Made by a program: the position numbers and the translations under genes
NCBI GenBank assembly: GCA_018822805.1
Contig: JAHJJU010000020.1
Span: 1 to 50,344, forward strand
Reading direction: 5' to 3'
DNA: 50,344 nt
From: a bacterium
GTDB taxonomy: Bacteria; Campylobacterota; Campylobacteria; Campylobacterales; Sulfurovaceae
Notes under the pieces: generated by a model
What the model was told of the DNA's origin: nothing
Seen by the model: only the letters and a program-made list of their open reading frames with translations
The model's database searches: none
Shown here: positions 33,756-41,188 of the stretch, in pieces
Position numbering within the stretch: position 1 is the stretch's first letter
How the letters are laid out: the number at the start of each line of letters is the position of its first letter

Positions 33756-34878
33756 ATATTTCGGGCGACCACAGGGGGTCGCCCCTACAGTTATTATTCT
33801 TTTCCCTTTGATGCTGTTTGCCGAATTGGATACACGCGTAGAAAACAGTAACTTCACCATTTCAGATGATGCTACACTTTATAATTACAATCGTTTACGG
33901 CTACAAAGTAATTACAGTGATGAAAACTTTTTTGCCACGTTTATAGGTGATGGGATGAACTACTATGGTAACGCGTATATCGGTTCACAAAATTTCAACT
34001 ACGTAAAAGCTCAACAATCAGACACGCCATTTAGAACACAAACCAACTTTAAAAACTATGGTAACGGTGAAGCCTATGCCAAACTCTACCGACTCTATGG
34101 TGGGTACGAAGATGCAAAAAACCGTGTGGTGGTGGGGTTACAAAATATCTCGATGGGTGTCGGACGCATTTGGACTCCGACCAATATTTTTAACCCAAAA
34201 AACAGTTATGCGTTAGAGCCTGATGAGGTTTTTGCTGTGGCTGCTTTGTCCTATACTCGACATCTGGATGATATGTCACACCTTACTGTGGTCACATCTC
34301 AAAAAGATGACCACCGTTTTAAATCAGCTTTGCGTTATAAAACTTTTGTAGAGGTTGCCGATGTGGCGTTGAATGTTATAAGCTCTGATAAAACGAAAAT
34401 GGTAGGATATGAAGTAGAGGGGAACCTTGCCGATACAGGGGTAGAGGTTCGGTCTGAAGGAGCCTATATTAAACACCAATTTGAAAACATGGAAACCAAA
34501 GCGTTTACCCAAATGATTGTCGGGGCTGATTACGGGTTTAAAAATGGGATTACGCTAGTAGGGGAGATGCTCTACAGTTCGGATACCTTTTCGTACAATG
34601 AACTGTTGCAAAATCAAAACAGTGATATTCTCTCCAATATGGTGAATGCCAATCTGTATGGAGCTGTTGGACTCTCTAAAAGTTTTAATATCTTTTTGGA
34701 TGGCTCACTCAACTATATTAGCACTTTAGATGAAAATAATGCCCATTTTCTCTCCTCTAGTCTAACGTATACTTTGGATGATTACAATACCTTCTCCTTA
34801 GGAGCCTTGCTTTACCGTGGAGATACTTTTGAAAGGCTTGGGGAGAGTTACTACTTTAGATATGGGTTATCGTTTTGA
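33733..34878 (+). CDS. Putative outer-membrane beta-barrel protein of the exporter locus
   Basis: The 381-residue product has an N-terminal hydrophobic run (PTVIILFPLMLFA) ending in a likely signal cleavage before ELDTRV, then many alternating aromatic strands (LYRLYGGYEDAKNRVVVGLQNI; SSSLTYTLDDYNTFSLGALLYRG) and a terminal phenylalanine (YYFRYGLSF), the outer-membrane barrel signature. Homologous proteins often accompany LolA-like/FtsX-type exporters. The signal peptide is interrupted upstream by a REP-like hairpin translated as GRPQGVAP. ATG choice (33733 or 33736) rests on AAGG at 33725-33728. Its 3' end is duplicated at 35858-35887. Confidence 0.82.
   Translation: MMENWLIKYFGRPQGVAPTVIILFPLMLFAELDTRVENSNFTISDDATLYNYNRLRLQSNYSDENFFATFIGDGMNYYGNAYIGSQNFNYVKAQQSDTPFRTQTNFKNYGNGEAYAKLYRLYGGYEDAKNRVVVGLQNISMGVGRIWTPTNIFNPKNSYALEPDEVFAVAALSYTRHLDDMSHLTVVTSQKDDHRFKSALRYKTFVEVADVALNVISSDKTKMVGYEVEGNLADTGVEVRSEGAYIKHQFENMETKAFTQMIVGADYGFKNGITLVGEMLYSSDTFSYNELLQNQNSDILSNMVNANLYGAVGLSKSFNIFLDGSLNYISTLDENNAHFLSSSLTYTLDDYNTFSLGALLYRGDTFERLGESYYFRYGLSF
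33763..33790 (+). repeat. GC-rich REP-like hairpin inside the barrel gene start
   Basis: GGGCGACC (33763-33770) and GGTCGCCC (33777-33784) form an 8-bp stem around a short ACAGGG loop, followed by CTACA. It is strikingly GC-rich in AT-rich DNA. The sequence is translated within the signal peptide region of the outer-membrane protein. Confidence 0.8.
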
Positions 34879-34885
34879 TAACCCT
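34856..34885 (+). repeat. 30-bp direct repeat, copy 1 (3' end of barrel gene, hairpin)
   Basis: TTTAGATATGGGTTATCGTT..., matching 35858-35887 at 29 of 30 positions. GGGTTATC (34864-34871) and GATAACCC (34877-34884) form a perfect 8-bp stem that includes the stop codon; without a T-run it is not a clear terminator. Confidence 0.9.
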
Positions 34886-35029
34886 GTCAATGAAGACCTT
34901 TAGGAGGGGTTCCATGTTGAAGTGCCATACGTAGTTGCATTATTGACCAATGAAGTATTCATATTATTCACTACATCAACACTCATCTTCGGAGTGCTGA
35001 AAATTTTCAAATAAACTGTTTTTATTTGG

Positions 35030-35813
35030 TTATAGAGCTTGCAAAAAGGATTTTAAAGCTATTATGAACTCTTTTGGTTTGTGAAGCATACTGACATGCC
35101 CACTCTCTTTTATCTCTACATAATGACTATTTTTAATTTTTGTCGCTAGTTTTTTCATAGTTTTTGGAGGTATAATCTCATCATCGCTAGCTTCAATAAG
35201 CAAAGTCGGTGGAGTTTGCTCTAAAGAGTTTGTTGTATCGGTTCGGCTTATCATAGCCAAAAGCCCACCTTTGATTCCTATGGGACTGAATTTTAAAATT
35301 TTCTCTTTCATTAAGAAGGATTTTATCTGGGTACTCTTGCTGATAGCTTGGGCTAAATGCCACTTTTAAGAAGCCCTCTAAAAAAGGTTCAACTCCCTCT
35401 TTGTCTATTTTTTGTATAGTACCGGCTCGTTTGAGTTTAGCCTCATCGTTATCGCTTGTAGTAGTTGTGTTTGCTAAAACAAGAGCTTTGAAATTTTGAA
35501 GTCGCTCGTTGGCTCTAAGTGCGACATACCCTCCCATAGAAAAACCACACACTATGATATCTTTGAGATGAAGTTGTTCGATAATAGCCTCAAGGTCATC
35601 GATATAACTCTCCATCGTAAACTGTCCAGAACCAACTTCGGACTCTCCAAAACCCCTTATATCGTAACTAATACAATCATACTCATCTTTTAACTGCTCG
35701 ATTACATCATCCCAAAGAGTATGATCAAAGGGAAACCCATGGATAAATATAATGGGTTGAGCGTTTGGTTCTCCTTGTGAAAATATTTTTATTCCATTGA
35801 TTGTTTTATTCAT
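35030..35813 (-). pseudogene. Alpha/beta-hydrolase broken by a one-base frameshift
   Basis: The two adjacent minus-strand reading frames (35193-35813 and 35030-35311) together make a single alpha/beta-hydrolase of about 260 residues. The first part has IIFIHGFPFDHTLW, the nucleophile elbow CGFSMGGYVALR and the region to PDKILLN; the second supplies GGLLAMISRTDTT, the acid in LLIEASDDEIIPP and the catalytic histidine in KESGHVSML. The frames join near 35311: removing one T from CATTAAG (35309-35315) would restore a continuous protein. It could be a real mutation or an assembly error. The whole gene lies between 30-bp direct repeats, so it appears to be an inserted segment that then decayed. 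Confidence 0.88.
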
Positions 35814-35857
35814 TTTTTCTCCAATCTCGACTAGTCTGTTTATTCTTTATAGGATTT

Positions 35858-35887
35858 TTAGGTATGGGTTATCGTTTTGATAACCCT
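35858..35887 (+). repeat. 30-bp direct repeat, copy 2
   Basis: Matches 34856-34885 at 29 of 30 positions, including the TATGGGTTATCG/GATAACCCT hairpin. It overlaps the stop codon of the minus-strand gene 35886-36464. With copy 1 it brackets the frameshifted hydrolase. Confidence 0.9.
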
Positions 35888-36464
35888 ACTTGAAAATGTT
35901 GTAATCCTCAAATTTAACCACGCCGAAATCTTTAACCGTTGAGATCTGTGTTTCTACTTTTTCAGGATCTGAAGCGTGGAAACTGTCTCCTCCATCTTTA
36001 TGAAGAAACCATGACTTTTTCTTAGCATTATATTTGAAGGTGATAATATGTGTCCATTTCCAAGAACTTCCTCCAAAATGTTCTACCGAGAAGTAGCCAT
36101 TTTTAATGGTAACACCATCAAAAGGGTCACCGAATACACCTCCATCATTAACACCTAGGACGGAGTTATTGTTTTCAGCTATTTTATGATACGTACCATT
36201 TTTATCAGCTATTAAAATATAGAGTGGTCGATTAATCTGTGAACCATTCCTATCTGAAAGTTCTCGTTCATTATCTTTGTTTAGAATTAAAATGGCATCA
36301 TCAATTTTATCACGGTTGAGATTGCCTTTGGTAAAGTTAAGAACGCTGTAACCCGTAGGTATAAACTGTTTAACATTTTCGGGAACATTAATTAAAGTTT
36401 CATTGGACTCTGTTGCCATTAATATAGCAGAAGTAAGTAGCAGTAATGTAAATAATTTTTTCAT
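35886..36464 (-). CDS. Secreted protein of unknown function
   Basis: The 192-residue protein has a signal peptide (MKKLFTLLLLTSAILMATE) and a soluble domain with a repeat-like GNLNRDKIDDAILIL segment resembling an FG-GAP-like loop, then VNDGGVFGDPFDGVTIKNGYFSVEHFGGSSWKWTHIITFKY. I do not recognise a named family, though short periplasmic proteins with this 'GDxxxDxI...' pattern are common. The ATG at 36464 is chosen because GAGGA lies 8 bases before it and the signal peptide begins there; a longer reading from 36629 lacks both. It is divergent from tlyA. Role unknown. Confidence 0.7.
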   Translation of the reverse strand: MKKLFTLLLLTSAILMATESNETLINVPENVKQFIPTGYSVLNFTKGNLNRDKIDDAILILNKDNERELSDRNGSQINRPLYILIADKNGTYHKIAENNNSVLGVNDGGVFGDPFDGVTIKNGYFSVEHFGGSSWKWTHIITFKYNAKKKSWFLHKDGGDSFHASDPEKVETQISTVKDFGVVKFEDYNIFK

Positions 36465-36596
36465 GATTTTTCCTCGTATAATAAATATATCCAACCATGA
36501 TATCGAATAGAATCTGAAATAATCCCAAGATAGTATATTTATGGCTTTATTCTCTTCTATGGTATAATTCTCCTTATTTAAAAAGTTAGGATAAGA

Positions 36597-37304
36597 ATGC
36601 AACGTCTTGATAAATATCTGGTAGAACAAGGCTACTTTGAAAGCCGTAATCGTGCTTTGGATGCCATAAAACGAGGAAAAGTTTTTGTAGATGGGGAAGT
36701 GGCTAAAGCATCACACAAGTGCGACAAAAACTCGAACATAGACATTGATAAAGAGAAGTTTTATGTGAGTCGGGCTGCGAAAAAATTGGAGCTTTTCTTA
36801 AAAGAGTATCCGATAGAACTTCATGGTAAAAAAGCATTAGATATCGGTTCCAGTACGGGTGGTTTTGTGCAGATACTGCTTGAAAAAGATGTAGCCTCAG
36901 TGGCGTGTGTCGATGTGGGATCCAATCAGTTGCATCATTCGTTAAGAGAGAATCCTAAAGTCGATGTTTTTGAAGAGACGGACATTCGTGATTTTGAACC
37001 AAGTGAACCGTTTGAGGTGGTGACGTGTGATGTTTCGTTTATCTCTATTTTACAGATTATTGATGCAATTAATCGTTTGAGTGGTGGCGATATGATACTG
37101 CTTTTTAAACCACAGTTTGAAGTAGGGCGAAATGTCAAACGTGACAGTCGTGGCGTGGTGGTCAATCTTGAAGCCATAGAAGAAGCCAAAGAGGTATTTG
37201 AAGCCAAAGCTTCTGAATTGGGCTGGAAATTGTGTTATAGTACGCCTTCAAAATTGGCTGGGAAGTCTGGAAATATAGAGTATATTTATTATTTTAAAAA
37301 GTAA
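36597..37304 (+). CDS. tlyA: TlyA-family 2'-O-methyltransferase
   Basis: The 235-residue protein has an N-terminal S4 RNA-binding domain (RLDKYLVEQGYFESRNRALDAI..GKVFVDG, about 1-60) and an FtsJ-type methyltransferase domain with the SAM motif ALDIGSSTGGF (80-90), CDVSFISI and LFKPQFEVGR. TlyA methylates ribosomal RNA ribose residues and influences capreomycin sensitivity, with haemolysin-like reports in some species. The order tlyA-ribF is conserved in Campylobacter close to ligA, so this gene marks the return of the backbone. ATG at 36597; the upstream region is shared with the divergent gene. Confidence 0.94.
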   Translation: MQRLDKYLVEQGYFESRNRALDAIKRGKVFVDGEVAKASHKCDKNSNIDIDKEKFYVSRAAKKLELFLKEYPIELHGKKALDIGSSTGGFVQILLEKDVASVACVDVGSNQLHHSLRENPKVDVFEETDIRDFEPSEPFEVVTCDVSFISILQIIDAINRLSGGDMILLFKPQFEVGRNVKRDSRGVVVNLEAIEEAKEVFEAKASELGWKLCYSTPSKLAGKSGNIEYIYYFKK

Positions 37305-37318
37305 AATTATAGGAAGAT

Positions 37319-38131
37319 ATGAAATTAACAAACAGTATAAAATCAATAGCCATTGGTTCATTTGATGGCATTCATCAAGGGCATCGAGTATTAATCGGAC
37401 AAGTTGAAGCCGTGGTGATTATAGAGAGAAATGGAGGGTATTTGACCCCTGGGTATAAGCGTTCGTTTTGTGTGGAACAACCTTGTTTTTTTTATCATTT
37501 TGATAAGATAAAATCCTTAACAGCTAAAGCCTTTGTCGCAAAATTAAAAGAAGATTTTCCTAAGTTAGAAACCATTGTAGTCGGGTATGACTTTGGTTTT
37601 GGGTATAAAAAAGAGGGGGATACTGAATTACTAAAGAAGCTCTTTACCGGAGAGGTAGTCGTCGTTAAAGAGGTGAAATCTTCAAACATTTCCGTACATT
37701 CGAGAACCATTAAAAAGTACATTGCTAAAGGCAATATAAAATTGGTCAATCAGCTCTTGGGTCGTCCTTTTGTCATTTACGGTCAGATTGTCTCGGGGCA
37801 AGGTTTGGGCAAAAAAGAGTTGGTTCCGACACTCAATTTAAAAGTACATGATTATGACTTACCCAAAGAGGGGGTCTATGCTACGCGTACTAAAATAGGT
37901 GATGAATGGCTAGACAGTGTTAGCTTTTTAGGTCATCGTGTCACTACCGACGGTTCATATGCTATAGAGACGCATGTGATTGATAAAGATATCGGAGTGC
38001 TAACAGGGAGTGTATGGATAGCCTTTGTTGAGTTTATTCGAGAGAATCAAAAGTTTAGAGGCTTAGAAGATTTGAAAGCACAGATAAAAAACGATATAGA
38101 AAAAGCAAAACAGATTTTAAAACTAATTTAA
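37319..38131 (+). CDS. ribF: Bifunctional riboflavin kinase/FAD synthetase
   Basis: The 270-residue enzyme makes FMN and then FAD. The N-terminal FAD-synthetase domain has AIGSFDGIHQGHRVL (about 11-25), the HxGH nucleotidyl-transfer motif, and VVGYDFGFGY. The C-terminal riboflavin-kinase domain has GQGLGKKELVPTLNLKV (the PTxN metal-binding motif) and VYATRTKIGDEWLDSVSFLG. It is somewhat shorter than the 310-residue E. coli enzyme, normal in this phylum. AGGAAGAT upstream supports the ATG, 14 bases after tlyA. The downstream gap to 38329 shows only AT-rich DNA and a promoter. Confidence 0.94.
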   Translation: MKLTNSIKSIAIGSFDGIHQGHRVLIGQVEAVVIIERNGGYLTPGYKRSFCVEQPCFFYHFDKIKSLTAKAFVAKLKEDFPKLETIVVGYDFGFGYKKEGDTELLKKLFTGEVVVVKEVKSSNISVHSRTIKKYIAKGNIKLVNQLLGRPFVIYGQIVSGQGLGKKELVPTLNLKVHDYDLPKEGVYATRTKIGDEWLDSVSFLGHRVTTDGSYAIETHVIDKDIGVLTGSVWIAFVEFIRENQKFRGLEDLKAQIKNDIEKAKQILKLI

Positions 38132-38298
38132 AAAATTTATTAAAATTTAAATATTTAAAAACATAAAATTAGAGGTACTGTATGGACTTTATACGGAATA
38201 AAACACTATAAATTAGCTACTTTTAGCAATTTTTAGAGGATTGGTATTATTGATTAAATATACATCAATTCTTATGAAGTTTTAACATAAAATTAGTA

Positions 38299-38304
38299 TA
38301 TAAT
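38299..38304 (+). promoter_or_regulatory. -10 box of the glycogen operon
   Basis: TATAAT at 38299-38304 implies transcription from about 38311, followed by AAAAGGA (38317-38323) and the GTG start at 38330. An ATG at 38306 would lie upstream of this start point, so it is rejected. Confidence 0.65.
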
Positions 38305-38329
38305 AATGCCATCATTAAAAGGATTTATA

Positions 38330-38611
38330 GTGCTTACGATTAAAAAGAATGGAAATAAAGCTTGGGTTACCTTTACTTTTTCACCTACCAATGTTGTGGA
38401 GAATGTTGCTATTTTAGGTGAATGGAATCAATGGAAAGAAGAACCGATGAAAAAGAAAAAGAATGGTGATTATTATATTACCAAAGTTTTGACTTCTGGA
38501 AATAGTTTTCAGTTTGGCTACAAAGTGAATGGTAATGATTGGGTAAGGGAAGAGCAATGTGCAAGTGTACCTTCTCCTTTTACCAGTCAAAATTCGTTAC
38601 TTACACTATAA
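38330..38611 (+). CDS. Stand-alone CBM48/isoamylase-N-type glycogen-binding domain protein
   Basis: The 93-residue protein is a single beta-sandwich of the AMPK-beta/isoamylase N-terminal type (CBM48 and E-set): WVTFTFSPTNVVENVAILGEWNQWKEEPMKKKKNGDYYITKVL, then FQFGYKVNGNDWVREE. The 'GEWNxW' loop is the alpha-glucan-binding signature. It has no catalytic domain, so it likely tethers enzymes to glycogen or regulates them. The GTG start at 38330 has AAAAGGA 6 bases upstream. It begins the glycogen operon, 69 bases before the nucleotidyltransferase fusion. Confidence 0.85.
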   Translation: MLTIKKNGNKAWVTFTFSPTNVVENVAILGEWNQWKEEPMKKKKNGDYYITKVLTSGNSFQFGYKVNGNDWVREEQCASVPSPFTSQNSLLTL

Positions 38612-38680
38612 GCAATTTTTTAATCAGGTAGTACGCTACCTAATGTCAACCATACTCAATATTATTTACAGGAAAAATAA

Positions 38681-41188
38681 ATGAAAGCTGTCGTCATGGC
38701 AGGTGGATTCGGAACTCGAATTCAGCCTCTAACCAACTCTCGCCCGAAACCAATGTTACCGATTATAAACAAACCTATGATGGAACATACAATGATGACC
38801 CTAAAAGATTTAGGGATTACCGAATTTATCGTTTTACTCTATTTTAAACCTGAAGTGATTCAAGATTATTTTGGAGATGGAAGTGATTTTGGAATTAAAA
38901 TTACCTATGTGGTTCCTGATGATGATTACGGTACGGCAGGTGCTGTTAAGTTGGCAGAAGAGTATATCGGTAATGATAACTTTATTATTATTAGTGGAGA
39001 TTTGGTAACCGATTTTGATTTTCAGAAAATTTTTGACTATCATGCTCAAAAACAATCGAAACTAACCATTACCTTAACCTCCGTTGATAACCCTTTAGAG
39101 TTTGGTGTGGTGATTGCCAATGAAGAAGGGAAGATAGAAAAGTTCCTTGAAAAGCCAAGTTGGGGTGAAGTGTTCAGTGACACGATTAACACAGGTATCT
39201 ATATTATTGAGCCGGAGATTTTAAAATATATCCCAAAAAATGAAAATTTTGACTTTGCTAAAGATCTTTTTCCTCGTTTGATGCGTGAGGGGATTGACTT
39301 GACAGCCGGTTATGCTGAGGGGTATTGGAGAGATGTGGGTAACCCTGAGAGTTATCGTGATGTGTATGAGGATATCTTAACAGGAAAGGTCAATTTTAAG
39401 ATAGCCGGAACGGTAACACATTATCCTGATGGTGTACTCTATAGTGATGGTACGTATGAACTGGATAAGAGTATTGATATTATCGGTACGGTGGTATTGG
39501 GTAAAAATGTTGTTTTAGAAAATGGGGTAAATCTTAAAAATGTGGTGATTGGTGATAATGTCATCATTGGACAAGACAGTAAGATACGAAACAGTGTAAT
39601 GTGGAACGATGTTCATATTGATCGTAATGTTATGTTGGATGGTTGTGTGATTTGTAACAACAATCAGATTGGTAAAAATGTGACTGTAAAAGCAGGAATG
39701 ATTTTAGCTGAGGGTTGTGAGATTGGGCAATTGGTTACCGTTGAAAAAGATGTAACCATTTGGTCAAACAAAGTGATTGAAGAGGCTTCTATTGTAAGTA
39801 ACAGTTTAATTTTGGGAAGCAAATATAAAAATTCTATTTTTGAAGATGGTATGGTTGTCGGACAATCCAATGTTGAACTCTCTTGTGAGATGGCAACCAA
39901 ATTGGCTGAAGCCTTTGGAGCACAACTCCCTGTTGGCTCAACCGTATTGGTTTCTCGTGATTATCATAAAAATTCACGTATGCTTAAACGGGCTTTTTTA
40001 GGGGGGCTTCTCTCTGCTGGTATTGATGTGATTGATTACAGTGATATTCCTTCGGCTGTATTACGGTGTAGTTTATCTGCTCATGATGAGTATACGGCAG
40101 GGGTACATTTCCGTCAGAAGATTGATGATCCGACCTCTACGGTCATTACTTTTTATAATCATGAAGCACTGCGTCTTAATACGGATGTCTCTAAAAAAAT
40201 AGAAAAAGCTTTTTTTAAAGAGACCTTTAGACGGGTAGATTATTCAAAAATTGGTCAAATTACAGAGTCAAATCATGAGCATGAGTATCACGTTTATAAA
40301 AAAGGAATGGAAGAGTTACTAAAATCTCATCAATTCAAATGTGTAGATTGCCGTATTGCTGTAGACATGATGCACGGAATGGCTTCGGAAGTATTCCCGG
40401 ATATTTTAAATGAGTTGGGTGTAGACAACATTATGTTTAATGCCCATCCAGATGTGCATCGTTTGGCAAATATTAATGCCTTGTCCAAACGTTCCAATGA
40501 AGATATGAGTGCCGTGATTCAAGCACTAAAATTGGATGCTGGATTTATGCTCTACCCTTATGGTCAGCGTTTGGACATTATTTGTGATAAAGGAACGGTC
40601 TTAGGGAAACAAGCCTCTTTGTATTTGGTGCTTCTTCTTTTAAATATGGAGGCCAAAGCATCAGGTACAAAAAAACGGGTCTTCCTACCGACATGGGCAG
40701 CCGATATTGTCTATTTTGACAGTCTTGAAATTTCACGGGGTCAATATGTAAACTTTAAAGCCCAACAGATGAAAAAGTATGATCTTGTGGCAACGGGTGA
40801 AGGTAACTTTTCATTTACGGAGTTTGCAACACATCGTGATTCTATGTATGCTACCTTGAAAATTTTAGAGATGATGTTGAACCATAATGTGAAACTCTCA
40901 AATCTTATTGAGTCATTACCAAGTTTTTATTATAAATCAAAACAGGTTGCGTGTTCACAAGCCCTAAAAGGTAAAATGATGCGTATGTTCTTAGAAGATG
41001 CAAAAGGAAAAGAATCATCAACCCTTGATGGTGTGAAGATATGGCTTGATACCAACGATTGGATATTGATGATTCCTGACCAATATAATGATAACCTGAA
41101 TCTCTATATTCAAGCCGAAAATGATGAAAAAGGAAAAGAAATTTTAGAGACTTATAGTAAAAAGATTAAAGAGTGGTCTAAGTCATAA
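38681..41188 (+). CDS. Sugar-phosphate nucleotidyltransferase fused to a degenerate phosphomutase
   Basis: The 835-residue protein has an N-terminal nucleotidyltransferase (VMAGGFGTRIQPLTNSRPKP, 5-24; ISGDLVTD, 104-111; FLEKPSW; TINTGIY) for NDP-sugar formation, a left-handed beta-helix (about 250-380) and a C-terminal alpha-D-phosphohexomutase-like domain (about 395-835). In that domain the catalytic serine loop is replaced by AGVHFRQ (473-479) and the metal-binding DGDGDR by YPYGQR (625-630), so mutase activity is unlikely. Such fusions are known as mannose-1-phosphate guanylyltransferase/phosphomutase in cyanobacteria and others. Here it heads a glycogen operon, so an ADP- or UDP-glucose role is plausible. 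Its stop shares a base with the next start. Confidence 0.88.
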   Translation: MKAVVMAGGFGTRIQPLTNSRPKPMLPIINKPMMEHTMMTLKDLGITEFIVLLYFKPEVIQDYFGDGSDFGIKITYVVPDDDYGTAGAVKLAEEYIGNDNFIIISGDLVTDFDFQKIFDYHAQKQSKLTITLTSVDNPLEFGVVIANEEGKIEKFLEKPSWGEVFSDTINTGIYIIEPEILKYIPKNENFDFAKDLFPRLMREGIDLTAGYAEGYWRDVGNPESYRDVYEDILTGKVNFKIAGTVTHYPDGVLYSDGTYELDKSIDIIGTVVLGKNVVLENGVNLKNVVIGDNVIIGQDSKIRNSVMWNDVHIDRNVMLDGCVICNNNQIGKNVTVKAGMILAEGCEIGQLVTVEKDVTIWSNKVIEEASIVSNSLILGSKYKNSIFEDGMVVGQSNVELSCEMATKLAEAFGAQLPVGSTVLVSRDYHKNSRMLKRAFLGGLLSAGIDVIDYSDIPSAVLRCSLSAHDEYTAGVHFRQKIDDPTSTVITFYNHEALRLNTDVSKKIEKAFFKETFRRVDYSKIGQITESNHEHEYHVYKKGMEELLKSHQFKCVDCRIAVDMMHGMASEVFPDILNELGVDNIMFNAHPDVHRLANINALSKRSNEDMSAVIQALKLDAGFMLYPYGQRLDIICDKGTVLGKQASLYLVLLLLNMEAKASGTKKRVFLPTWAADIVYFDSLEISRGQYVNFKAQQMKKYDLVATGEGNFSFTEFATHRDSMYATLKILEMMLNHNVKLSNLIESLPSFYYKSKQVACSQALKGKMMRMFLEDAKGKESSTLDGVKIWLDTNDWILMIPDQYNDNLNLYIQAENDEKGKEILETYSKKIKEWSKS

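Noticed and set aside
36465-36629. Longer start of the secreted protein at 36629
   Set aside because: It would hide the signal peptide and overlap the tlyA start; ATG 36464 has GAGGA upstream.
38681-41188. Simple glgC (ADP-glucose pyrophosphorylase)
   Set aside because: The protein is twice the glgC length, has a degenerate phosphomutase half, and its nucleotidyltransferase resembles mannose-1-phosphate guanylyltransferase-type enzymes more than GlgC.
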